A stretch of DNA of 64,000 nucleotides from Catellatospora citrea (lineage in GTDB: Bacteria; Actinomycetota; Actinomycetes; Mycobacteriales; Micromonosporaceae): NCBI RefSeq assembly GCF_003610235.1, contig NZ_RAPR01000001.1:4464001-4528000 (forward strand), written 5' to 3'. Of the stretch, positions 1-8,444 are shown in pieces (positions within the stretch are counted from its first letter, which is position 1; each line of letters opens with the position of its first letter). Position numbers and translations under genes: made by a program. Under the pieces are notes generated by a model. That model did no database searches. It saw nothing but the letters and a program-made list of their open reading frames with translations, and had not been told where the DNA came from.

Positions 1-891
1 CAGCTGGTCGAGCAGTTCGGCCACGGTCGCCTGGGAGACCTCCAGCTCGCCGAGGGCGGGCAGCACCGCGGAGATGTAGTGCAGGAACGCGCGGTTCGGC
101 CCGATGATCAGCACGCCGGACCGGCGCAGCCGCTCCCGGTGCAGGTAGACCAGGTACGCGGCGCGGTGCAGGCCGACCGCGGTCTTGCCGGTGCCGGGCG
201 CGCCCTGTACGCAGATGGTGTCCTCAAGATCGGCGCGCACCAGCTCGTCCTGCTCGGGCTGGATGGTGGCGACGATGTCGCGCATCGGGCCGACGCGGGG
301 GCGTTCGATCTCGGCGGTGAGGATGGCGCTGCCGGTGCCCAGCTCCTGGCCGTGGTCGAGGTGCTCGTCCTCGAAGCTGGTCAGCACCGTGCTGCCACCG
401 GCCGCGGCGGGCGACCAGCCGAACCGGCGGCGCACCGCCACGTCCTGCGGGTCGCGGGCGCTGGCCTGGTAGAAGCGGCGCGACATCGGCGCGCGCCAGT
501 CGAGCACCAGCGGCTCGCCGACGGCGTCGGAGACGTGGCGGCGGCCGATGTGCCAGCGCTCGGCCTCGCCGGCGGCTCGTCCCGCCGATCCGTCCGGACG
601 GTGGGCCGGCGACGCCTCCCCACCGGCGGCGGCCATGGTCAGTTTGCCGAAGAACAGCGGCACCGCGGGGTCGTCGGACAGTTCCTTGATGCGCTGCGCC
701 ATCTGCCGGCCCAGCTGCTCGGCGGTGTACGCGTCGCCGGCGACCTGGTCGCCGACGGTGAACAGCTGCTCGGCGCGCTCGCGCATGGCCTGCAACGCGG
801 CGCGCGAGGTGGTGAGGTGGGCGCGTTCGCCGGTCAGCTCGTCGGCGGTCGGGGCGGGGGTCTCGTGGGCGGTCGGAGTTACGGCGGTCAT
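1..891 (-). CDS. HelD/HelR-like RNA polymerase-associated ATPase (5' part, truncated by window edge)
   Basis: An open frame of 297 codons runs off the left edge; only the N-terminal part is visible. A Walker A motif, GAPGTGKT, lies at about residues 230-237, after a charged N-terminal region and a segment reading EPLVLDWRAPMSRRFY. That order (coiled N-terminal arm, WRAP-like segment, late Walker A) is typical of HelD-family UvrD-like ATPases, which release stalled RNA polymerase; actinobacterial relatives (HelR) can also displace rifampicin. The ATG at 891 follows GAGAGGA with good spacing. It is divergent from the ArsR gene across 134 nt. I looked for the rifamycin-associated element found upstream of some helR genes and did not see it, so rifamycin control is not supported. 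A DNA repair UvrD/Rep helicase is the alternative, less likely from the N-terminus. Confidence 0.75.
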   Translation of the reverse strand, partial: MTAVTPTAHETPAPTADELTGERAHLTTSRAALQAMRERAEQLFTVGDQVAGDAYTAEQLGRQMAQRIKELSDDPAVPLFFGKLTMAAAGGEASPAHRPDGSAGRAAGEAERWHIGRRHVSDAVGEPLVLDWRAPMSRRFYQASARDPQDVAVRRRFGWSPAAAGGSTVLTSFEDEHLDHGQELGTGSAILTAEIERPRVGPMRDIVATIQPEQDELVRADLEDTICVQGAPGTGKTAVGLHRAAYLVYLHRERLRRSGVLIIGPNRAFLHYISAVLPALGELEVSQATVAELLDQL

Positions 892-1025
892 GGCCGTCCT
901 CTCGGGTGAGAAAGATCGGCCGCCCGGCGCTGCGCTCGAAGGATAAGCGCTGTCGGCAGTGCCCTTCACAATCGACCGACCATGGTAGCTGTCATCGACG
1001 GGCGGTCACGTGATTTTCTTTACCG

Positions 1026-1595
1026 GTGAGCTCCGAGGGACTGCTGAAGATCACCGACCCGTCGGTGATGCGGGCGCTGGCGCACCCAGCCCGTATTGCG
1101 ATCATGGATCATCTCTCCGCCACCGGTGAGGACGCGACGGCCACCGAGTGCGCGGAGATGGTCGGCCTGTCCCCCAGCGCGACCAGCTACCACCTTCGGG
1201 CGCTGGCCAAGGCGGGGCTGATCGAGGATGCGCCGAGCCGGGGCGACGGCCGGGAACGGGTGTGGCGGGCCCGCACCCGCGGCTGGTCACTGGAGATCGG
1301 GCCGGACGGCGGCTCCGACGCCCGCGCGGCCGAGAGCGCCGTGGCCGGGGTCTTCCTGGCCCAGGGCGACGAGCGTGTGCGGCGGTGGCTGTCGCGTTCG
1401 CACGAGGAGACGACGCAGTGGTTCGACGCCGCGCTGATGAGCGAGTTCGGCATCGTCATCACCGCCGACGAGCTGACCGCGCTCACCCACAAGATGGCCG
1501 GGCTGCTGGAGCCGTACAAGGTGAGCAAGCGCAAGGACGTGCCCGCCGACGCACGGCGCGTCACCTGCCAGATACGTGCGGTGCCGGTGGACTGA
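1026..1595 (+). CDS. ArsR-family winged-helix transcriptional regulator
   Basis: The 189-residue protein has an N-terminal winged helix-turn-helix. The text ITDPSVMRALAHPARIAI (about residues 9-26) is the standard ArsR opening. It is followed by a recognition region (LSPSATSYHLRALAKAGLIE, about 48-67) and a basic wing. The C-terminal half is a predicted helical dimerisation or ligand region without visible metal-binding cysteines, so a metal sensor is unlikely. The GTG at 1026 is the first start in frame. It is divergent from the HelD-like gene and 75 nt upstream of mqnA on the same strand. Its target is unknown; the divergent neighbour or itself is the simplest guess. Confidence 0.8.
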   Translation: MSSEGLLKITDPSVMRALAHPARIAIMDHLSATGEDATATECAEMVGLSPSATSYHLRALAKAGLIEDAPSRGDGRERVWRARTRGWSLEIGPDGGSDARAAESAVAGVFLAQGDERVRRWLSRSHEETTQWFDAALMSEFGIVITADELTALTHKMAGLLEPYKVSKRKDVPADARRVTCQIRAVPVD

Positions 1596-2519
<924 letters not shown>

Positions 2520-2520
2520 C

Positions 2521-3465
2521 TCAGACCAGCTCGGTCTTGGTGCGCAGCTGGGTGGCGACGGACTTGGCGATCTCGCCGCCGTGCGTCCAGGCGGTGCTCA
2601 GCGGGAACCGCGTCAGCACGGCCATGGTCCAGTCGTCGCCCAGGGCCAGGCAGTTGACGTTCCACTCCTTGGTGGCCTGGCGGTCGACCCAGCCGTTCTT
2701 GATGGCGATGCGGGACTGCTCCGCGGCCGGGAACGCCTTGCGGATGCCGAAGTTGCCGGTGCCGCGGACCGCCCGCATCTCGCCGACGAGGTAGCTGGTC
2801 CAGGTGGGTCCGGCCGCCTTGCCGCTGCCGATGGCGTGCGCGATGCGGCAGGTGTCGCGGGCGGACAGCCGGGTGGTGCTCCAGCCGTCGCCCGCCTTGG
2901 AGTCGGTCAGCCCGCACACGTCGATCAGCCGGGCGATCGTCGCCGAGCGGCCCAGCTCCTCGTACAGCGTGGAGGCGGGGCCGTTGGCGCTGTCGCGGAT
3001 CATCGTGCGGATCTCGTTCATCCGCGTCGTGCTCGGTGTCTGCCCGGCCTCGGCCGCGCGGCGCAGGTAGTCCGCAGCCAGCCACGCCTTGATCATCGAG
3101 GCGGTCATGTTGGTCTGGTGGAGGTTCGACGAACCGACGATCTTGCCGGTCTTCCGGTCCATCAGCGCCCAGCTCCACCAGGCGCTGGTCTGCACGCTGA
3201 CCAGTGCCCCCGGGTTGGGGGCGGCCAGCACGTCCACGGCGCCCTGCTCCACGCCGGGCGGGCCGGGCTGGACCGGCATGCTGCGCGCGACCGCGGACTC
3301 CGGGCTCGCCGCGGCGCTCGGTGACGCGGCGGGGTCCTGCCAGTTGGCGGCGACGGCGGGGTCGCCGCTGCCGCGACCGGCCAGCCAGAAACCGCCGCCG
3401 GCCAGCGCGGCCAGTCCAGCGGTGCCGGTCAGCAGGGCACGGCGACGGGTGAACAGCTCTGTCAT
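2521..3465 (-). CDS. Exported beta-lactamase-fold serine hydrolase (paralogue 1)
   Basis: The 314-residue protein has a twin-arginine-like leader (RRRALLTG, residues 7-14, then a hydrophobic stretch to about 30) and an Ala/Pro/Ser linker. The penicillin-recognising catalytic set follows: S123-M-I-K126 (SxxK), S159-A-N161 (SxN) and K256-N-G258 (a KTG variant). This marks the class A beta-lactamase/PBP-like fold. Whether it hydrolyses beta-lactams, trims peptidoglycan or does neither cannot be read from sequence. The neighbouring minus-strand gene is a clear paralogue with the same TSYL or TSWV EMR region, so the pair arose by tandem duplication. ATG 3465 directly precedes the leader. Confidence 0.8.
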   Translation of the reverse strand: MTELFTRRRALLTGTAGLAALAGGGFWLAGRGSGDPAVAANWQDPAASPSAAASPESAVARSMPVQPGPPGVEQGAVDVLAAPNPGALVSVQTSAWWSWALMDRKTGKIVGSSNLHQTNMTASMIKAWLAADYLRRAAEAGQTPSTTRMNEIRTMIRDSANGPASTLYEELGRSATIARLIDVCGLTDSKAGDGWSTTRLSARDTCRIAHAIGSGKAAGPTWTSYLVGEMRAVRGTGNFGIRKAFPAAEQSRIAIKNGWVDRQATKEWNVNCLALGDDWTMAVLTRFPLSTAWTHGGEIAKSVATQLRTKTELV

Positions 3466-3516
3466 GAGGGGGAGCTCCGAGGGTGGGCGGGGCGCGGAGG
3501 GGTGTCCGCCGGGAGG

Positions 3517-4533
3517 TCAGGTCGCCGGTGGCGTCACCAGCTGTCGCGCCACGTCGGCGCAGACGTCGGCCCCGTACTGCAGGCCGTTCTCGACGGGGTA
3601 GCGGGTCATCACGTTCATGATCCAGTCGTCGCTGATGGCGAGGCAGTTCAGATGCCAATTGCCGTCGGCGCCGATGGCCGTCCAGCCGTTCTTGATGGCG
3701 AGGGTGCGGGCGAGGGTGTCGGGTACGCCGTCGATGATGCCCCACCGGCCGCCGCCCGTCGTCGCGAACTGCTCCGCGGGCGCGGTGGAACCGGTGACCT
3801 GGCGCATCTCGGAGAGCACCCACGAGGTCCACGACGGGCCGGCCGCCGTGCCGTCGGCGACGCACCGCGCCAGCCGGACCGCGTCCCGCGGCGACATCTG
3901 GGTGCGGCTCCACCACTGGTCGAACGGCGTGGTGTCGGTCAGCCCGCAGATGTCGATCATCCGCTGCACGACCTCGTTGCCGCCGCCGGCCAGGTAGAGG
4001 GACTGCGCGGCCCCGTCGTCGGAGTGCCTGATCGCGGCGCTGGCCCGGGCCAGCTCCTGCGGGGTCACGGGCTGGCCCGACGCGGCGGCGCGGCGCAGGT
4101 GGTCGGCGACCAGCCACACCTTGATCATCGATTCGGTGCTGCTGGTCTGCGTGGCGTTGCGGGACGCGACGATCTCGCCGGTACGCCGGTCGAGCATGGC
4201 GTAGCCGATGAAGTCGCCGGTGAAGGCCAGGTTGACCCGGCCCGTGGTGAGCGACCGGGTCGGCCGGTCCGCGGCCCGCGCGGAGGCTCGCCGGCTCGCG
4301 GCGTCGGTGGCCGGCGCGGCGGCTTTCGCGTTCGGGACGGGCGTGGCGGCGGTCTCGGGGGCCGTGCCGGGCACGCCGGTCGGGACCGAGGTCGGCGGGG
4401 TGTCCGCGGCTTCTGCGCTCACCTGGACATTCTGCGAGCCGGTGAGAGCCGTGGCGGCGGTAGGGGCCACCAGCGCGAGGACCAGTACGCCTAGCGCGGT
4501 CGTCGCGGCGGTGAGAGGTGTGCGGCGGCGCAT
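3517..4533 (-). CDS. Exported beta-lactamase-fold serine hydrolase (paralogue 2)
   Basis: This 338-residue protein has an N-terminal signal segment (MRRRTPLTAATTALGVLVLA) and a long Ala/Pro/Thr-rich linker to about residue 110. The catalytic domain carries S-M-I-K in STESMIKVWL and K-N-G in AIKNGW. The middle motif reads S-D-D rather than the S-x-N of its neighbour. An open frame continues upstream to 4758, but ATG 4533 sits directly before a canonical signal peptide and after GGGAG, so I use it. It is 51 nt upstream of paralogue 1 and probably co-transcribed with it. It is divergent from paaA across 223 nt. A cell-wall role is possible; substrate is unknown. Confidence 0.8.
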   Translation of the reverse strand: MRRRTPLTAATTALGVLVLALVAPTAATALTGSQNVQVSAEAADTPPTSVPTGVPGTAPETAATPVPNAKAAAPATDAASRRASARAADRPTRSLTTGRVNLAFTGDFIGYAMLDRRTGEIVASRNATQTSSTESMIKVWLVADHLRRAAASGQPVTPQELARASAAIRHSDDGAAQSLYLAGGGNEVVQRMIDICGLTDTTPFDQWWSRTQMSPRDAVRLARCVADGTAAGPSWTSWVLSEMRQVTGSTAPAEQFATTGGGRWGIIDGVPDTLARTLAIKNGWTAIGADGNWHLNCLAISDDWIMNVMTRYPVENGLQYGADVCADVARQLVTPPAT

Positions 4534-4709
4534 ATGGGGGTGCTCCCGTTGACGGCATTGTCGTGGGTCGCCCGGGTATGGGGTGGTCCCGGATTGGCAG
4601 CAACGGTAGGTCGTACCTGCGGGAGCTGCCATTTCCGAGCCTTGCTCACGCTCATTCCGGCTGCCGGCAGTGATGCAGGTCACGGCCGGGCGGCCGCGGA
4701 GCGGCTGGT

Positions 4710-4757
4710 TGTGACAGTTGTTGCGCCGATGCGCGCAAAGCTGTAACACTGACCGCA
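4710..4757 (+). promoter_or_regulatory. Nested dyad and candidate leaderless promoter of the paa operon
   Basis: Two nearly co-centred inverted repeats lie just upstream of paaA. The outer arms are TGTGACAG (4710-4717) and CTGTAACA (4741-4748), 7 of 8 paired. The inner arms are TTGCGC (4721-4726) and GCGCAA (4733-4738), perfect. A promoter-like pair TTGCGC, 17 nt, TAACAC (4744-4749) overlaps the dyad. It would start transcription near 4756-4757, at the A of the paaA ATG. A repressor bound to the dyad would cover the promoter. The repeats are directly seen; promoter and operator function are inferred. Confidence 0.45.
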
Positions 4758-5779
4758 TGGAGACCGGTATGCCAGGGGTTGCTGGCGCGGAAAGGCTGCT
4801 CGGCGAGGTCGAGGAGGCCGAGGCCGCGCTGCGTGAGGCCGCCGAGCGGGCGCTGGACGGCGAGGCGTCGTTCGACGCGGTGATCGCCGCCGATCAGAAG
4901 ATCGAGCCGCGCGACGCCATGCCCGACGCGTACCGGGCGGGGCTGATCCGGCAGATCGCCCAGCACGCGCATTCCGAGATCATCGGCATGCAGCCCGAGG
5001 GCAACTGGATCAGCCGGGCCCCCTCGCTGCGGCGCAAGGCGATCCTGCTGGCCAAGGTGCAGGACGAGGCCGGGCACGGGCTCTACCTCTACGCCGCCGC
5101 GGAGACGCTGGGCGTCAGCCGCCAGGAGCTGGACGCCGCGCTGCTGACCGGCAAGCAGAAGTACAGCTCGATCTTCAACTACCCCACGCTCGGCTGGGCC
5201 GACGTCGGCGCGATCGGCTGGCTGGTGGACGGTGCGGCGATCGTGAACCAGGTGCCGCTGTGCCGCTGCTCGTACGGGCCGTACGCGCGCGCCATGATCC
5301 GGGTGTGCAAGGAGGAGTCCTTCCACCAGCGCCAGGGCTACCAGTCGCTGTACGTGCTCGCGCAGGGCACGCCGGAGCAGCGGGCGATGGCGCAGGACGC
5401 GGTGGACCGGTGGTGGTACCCGTCGCTGGCGATGTTCGGCCCGCCGGACGCGGACTCCACGCACTCCGCGCAGTCGATGGCCTGGAAGGTCAAGCGCTTC
5501 TCCAACGACGAGCTGCGCCAGCGCTTCGTCGACATGTGCGTGCCGCAGGCGGAGATCCTCGGCCTGACGCTGCCCGACCCGGACCTGAAGTGGAACGAGC
5601 AGCGCGGCCACTACGACTACACGTCTCCCGATTTCGACGAGCTGATGCGGGTGGTCAAGGGCGACGGGCCCTGCAACCGCCAGCGCCTGGCGCACCGCAA
5701 CCGGGCGCACGAGGACGGCGCCTGGGTGCGCGAAGCGGCCGCGGCGTACGCGGCCAAGAACAGGAAGGTAGCGGCGTGA
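4757..5779 (+). CDS. paaA: Phenylacetyl-CoA 1,2-epoxidase catalytic subunit PaaA
   Basis: PaaA is the diiron oxygenase subunit of the PaaABCE complex, which epoxidises the ring of phenylacetyl-CoA in aerobic phenylacetate breakdown. The 340-residue product carries diiron ligand motifs: D-E-A-G-H within [14 protein letters not shown] and E-S-F-H within [16 protein letters not shown]. The length fits the family. No good Shine-Dalgarno precedes ATG 4757, and a possible leaderless promoter ends there. ATG 4769 (preceded by GGAGA at 4758-4762) is an alternative start. The paaB start overlaps its stop. Confidence 0.93.
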   Translation: METGMPGVAGAERLLGEVEEAEAALREAAERALDGEASFDAVIAADQKIEPRDAMPDAYRAGLIRQIAQHAHSEIIGMQPEGNWISRAPSLRRKAILLAKVQDEAGHGLYLYAAAETLGVSRQELDAALLTGKQKYSSIFNYPTLGWADVGAIGWLVDGAAIVNQVPLCRCSYGPYARAMIRVCKEESFHQRQGYQSLYVLAQGTPEQRAMAQDAVDRWWYPSLAMFGPPDADSTHSAQSMAWKVKRFSNDELRQRFVDMCVPQAEILGLTLPDPDLKWNEQRGHYDYTSPDFDELMRVVKGDGPCNRQRLAHRNRAHEDGAWVREAAAAYAAKNRKVAA

Positions 5780-6060
5780 CGAGTGACCAGCCCCTGTGGG
5801 AGGTGTTCGTCCGGCCTCGGCGCGGGCTGTCCCACACCCACGCCGGCAGCCTGCACGCGCCGGACGCGGACATGGCCCTGCGCCACGCGCGTGACCTCTA
5901 CACCCGCCGCCAGGAGGGCGTCTCCATCTGGGTGGTGCCCGCCACCGAGATCACCGCGTCGAGCCCGGACGAGAAGGACTCCTTCTTCGACCCGGCCGCC
6001 GACAAGATCTACCGGCACCCGACGTTCTACGAGCTGCCCGAGGGGGTGGCCCACCTGTGA
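5776..6060 (+). CDS. paaB: Phenylacetyl-CoA epoxidase subunit PaaB
   Basis: PaaB is the small structural subunit of the epoxidase, needed for activity of the assembled complex. The 94-residue frame contains [20 protein letters not shown] and later [18 protein letters not shown], both typical of PaaB. Its GTG start overlaps the paaA stop in a GTGA, and its own stop overlaps the paaC start in the same way, which indicates translational coupling. It is a small gene that a length cutoff would miss if the longer overlapping frame were taken instead. Confidence 0.92.
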   Translation: MTSDQPLWEVFVRPRRGLSHTHAGSLHAPDADMALRHARDLYTRRQEGVSIWVVPATEITASSPDEKDSFFDPAADKIYRHPTFYELPEGVAHL

Positions 6061-6755
6061 GCGAGGTCGTGGAGCAGGTCGAGCTGCTGGCTCTCGGGGA
6101 CGACGCGCTGATCGCGGCGCAGCGGCTGGCCGAGTGGGTGTCGCGCGCGCCCACGCTGGAGGAGGACGTGGCGCTGGCCAACATCGCCCTCGACCAGCTC
6201 GGCGCGGCGCGGATGCTGCTGGCCACCGCGGGCGACGAGGACGAGCTGGCCTACCGGCGGGACGACCACGGGTTCCGCAACTGCCTGCTGGCCGAGCTGC
6301 CGCTCGGTCCGGCCCGCGGCGACCTGGACTTCGGCTGGACGATGACGTGGCTGCTCATGCTGTCGGCGGCGCAGCTGCTGCGCTACACCGACCTCGCGGC
6401 GGGCGCCGACGAGCAGGCGGCGGGCATCGGGGCGAAGGCGGTCAAGGAGTCGACCTACCACCTCGACCACGCCAGCCAGTGGATGCTGCGGCTGGGCGGC
6501 GGCACCGAGCAGTCGCACCGCCGGGTGCAGGAGGCCGTGGACGGGCTCTGGCCGTACGGCCACGAGCTGACCGAGGGCATCCGCGACCGCTGGCTGGCGA
6601 TCGTCGAGCCGGTGCTGGCCGAGGCCGGGCTGACCAGGCCCGCCGACCGCTGGCGGCCCGACGGCGGCCGGGCCGGGCGGCACACCGAGCACCTGAGCTA
6701 CCTGCTGGCCGAGATGCAGTCGCTGCACCGGGCGCACCCCGGGGCGCAGTGGTGA
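6057..6755 (+). CDS. paaC: Phenylacetyl-CoA epoxidase subunit PaaC
   Basis: PaaC is the ferritin-like structural partner of PaaA in the epoxidase. The 232-residue product is all-helical by composition. It holds the family text LEEDVALANIALDQLGAARM near residues 30-50 and KESTYHLDHASQWM near 136-149. PaaC proteins keep the fold of PaaA but act mainly as a scaffold. The GTG start overlaps the paaB stop. About 25 nt separate it from paaD. Confidence 0.92.
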   Translation: MSEVVEQVELLALGDDALIAAQRLAEWVSRAPTLEEDVALANIALDQLGAARMLLATAGDEDELAYRRDDHGFRNCLLAELPLGPARGDLDFGWTMTWLLMLSAAQLLRYTDLAAGADEQAAGIGAKAVKESTYHLDHASQWMLRLGGGTEQSHRRVQEAVDGLWPYGHELTEGIRDRWLAIVEPVLAEAGLTRPADRWRPDGGRAGRHTEHLSYLLAEMQSLHRAHPGAQW

Positions 6756-6783
6756 ACAGCTCCGGAGCGGGAGGGCGGCCGTG

Positions 6784-7260
6784 ATGACGACGACGCGGGC
6801 GGATGTCGCGGAGATCGCCGGCGCGGTGCCCGATCCGGAGCTGCGCGTGGTGACCATCGGCGAGCTGGGCATCGTGCGCGGGGCCGAGACGGCCGAGGAC
6901 GGCCGCGTGGTCGTGACGATCACGCCGACCTACTCCGGCTGCCCGGCGATGGACGCGATCCGTGACGACATCCGGGCCGCACTGGCCGGGGCCGGGTTCG
7001 CCGACGTCGAGGTCAGGACCGTGCTCAGCCCGGCCTGGTCCACCGACATGATCACCGAGTCGGGCTGGGCGGCGCTGGAGCGCACCGGCATCGCGGCGCC
7101 GGGGGCGTCCGGCACGCCGGCCTGCCCGCGCTGCGCGCACGCCCACGGCGGGCAGCCCACGCCGGTGCTGCAGATCAGCCGGTACGCCTCGACGCCCTGC
7201 CAGAGCCTGTGGAGCTGCCGCTCCTGCCTGGAACCCTTCAACGCGATCAAGAAACTGTGA
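6784..7260 (+). CDS. paaD: Phenylacetate pathway Fe-S assembly protein PaaD (PaaJ)
   Basis: This 158-residue protein has the N-terminal MIP18/DUF59 domain (VPDPELRVVTIGELGIVRG, then TPTYSGCPAMDAI). Its C-terminal zinc-ribbon-like region has CPRC and CRSC pairs. PaaD is thought to help insert the Fe-S cluster into PaaE and is required for epoxidase activity. GGGAGG at 6769-6774 serves either the GTG at 6781 or the ATG at 6784; I use the ATG. The stop is 10 nt before paaE. Confidence 0.9.
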   Translation: MTTTRADVAEIAGAVPDPELRVVTIGELGIVRGAETAEDGRVVVTITPTYSGCPAMDAIRDDIRAALAGAGFADVEVRTVLSPAWSTDMITESGWAALERTGIAAPGASGTPACPRCAHAHGGQPTPVLQISRYASTPCQSLWSCRSCLEPFNAIKKL

Positions 7261-7270
7261 GCACGCCGCT

Positions 7271-8320
7271 GTGAGCACGACTTTCCACGAGCTGACCGTC
7301 ACCGCGGTCGAGCAGCTGACCCCGTCCGCGGTGGCGCTGACCTTCGCGGTCCCCGCCGAGCTGCGGCAGGCCTTCGCCTTCCGGCCGGGACAGCACGTCA
7401 CCGTACGCCTGGACGACGAGCTGCGCCGCTCGTACTCGATCTGCTCGACGCCCGCGCAGCTGCGTGAGCGGGGCACGCTGACGATCGGCGTGAAGCGGGT
7501 GCCGGGCGGGGTCTTCTCGACCCGGGCGCAGGCGCTCGCGGCGGGCGAGACGCTGCCGGTGCTGCCCCCGCTGGGCCGCTTCACCACCGAGCTCGACCCG
7601 GCCCGCGCCCGCCGCTACGGCGCGATCGTGGCGGGGTCGGGGATCACGCCGGTGCTGTCGCTGGTGTCGGCGGCGCTGGAGACCGAGCCGGGCAGCACCT
7701 TCGCGGTGCTCTGTGGCAACCGCAGCGGCGCCGAGGTGATGTTCGCCGACGCGCTGGCCGATCTGAAGGACCGTTTCCCCGGACGGCTGCAGCTGGTGCA
7801 CGTGCTGTCGCGGGAGATGCAGCCCAGCGAGCTGCTCTCCGGCCGGCTGGACGCGGACCGGGTGACCACGCTGCTCACGGAGTTCGAGCTGGCCGAGGTG
7901 CAGGAGTGGTTCCTGTGCGGGCCGCTGGGCGTGGTGCGCGCGGCCCGTGAGGCGCTGGCCGCGGTGGACGCGACCGGCAAGGTGCACGTCGAGCTGTTCC
8001 ACGCCGAAGAGGTCGCGCCCCCGGTCGTCGACGTGGCGGGCGGCGACGTGGAGGTCTCCATCGTCCTGGACGGACGGTCGACCGACTTCACGATGGACCG
8101 GTCCGAGCGGGTGCTGGACGCGGCGCTGCGCCACCGCGGCGAGCTGCCGTACGCGTGCAAGGGCGGGGTCTGCTCGACCTGCCGCGCGAAGGTGGTCTCC
8201 GGCGCGGTGCAGATGGCCGCGAACTGGGCGCTGGAGCCCGACGAGCTGGCCGCGGGATACGTGCTGACGTGCCAGTCGAGCCCGACGAGCGAGGAGCTGG
8301 TGCTCGACTTCGACGCGTGA
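7271..8320 (+). CDS. paaE: Phenylacetyl-CoA epoxidase reductase subunit PaaE
   Basis: PaaE passes electrons from NADPH through FAD and a plant-type [2Fe-2S] cluster to PaaA. Domains in order: FAD-binding barrel with FRPGQHVTVRL and RRSYSIC (about residues 37-60), NAD-binding domain with IVAGSGITPVLS (about 118-129), and a C-terminal ferredoxin with CKGGVCSTC and a later Cys in VLTCQSS. The 349-residue length is normal. It is the last paa gene here; paaK, paaG/H/I/F and paaZ are not in the window, so the rest of the route must be elsewhere. Confidence 0.93.
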   Translation: MSTTFHELTVTAVEQLTPSAVALTFAVPAELRQAFAFRPGQHVTVRLDDELRRSYSICSTPAQLRERGTLTIGVKRVPGGVFSTRAQALAAGETLPVLPPLGRFTTELDPARARRYGAIVAGSGITPVLSLVSAALETEPGSTFAVLCGNRSGAEVMFADALADLKDRFPGRLQLVHVLSREMQPSELLSGRLDADRVTTLLTEFELAEVQEWFLCGPLGVVRAAREALAAVDATGKVHVELFHAEEVAPPVVDVAGGDVEVSIVLDGRSTDFTMDRSERVLDAALRHRGELPYACKGGVCSTCRAKVVSGAVQMAANWALEPDELAAGYVLTCQSSPTSEELVLDFDA

Positions 8321-8407
8321 CGGGCAAAGCTGTCGTTTCCGGATCAGACCACCGGGCGTGTCGTCCTCCAAATCGGGCAAATGCCGCGTAAAAAACAGGT
8401 GACCGGA

Positions 8408-8421
8408 GATCACCGGTGATC
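8408..8421. promoter_or_regulatory. Perfect 14-bp palindrome before the three-gene cassette
   Basis: GATCACCGGTGATC is identical to its reverse complement and ends 23 nt before the ATG at 8445. It lies in the 124-nt gap between paaE and the cassette, with a short A-run (8392-8397) just upstream. Its size and position suit a dimeric repressor operator. A chance occurrence in GC-rich DNA cannot be excluded. Confidence 0.35.
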
Positions 8422-8444
8422 CTGCGCGGCCGAATGGGACAGCC

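Noticed and set aside
892..1025. Rifamycin-associated element upstream of the HelD-like gene
   Set aside because: I looked for the known inverted-repeat element and did not see it; only an ordinary divergent gap is visible.
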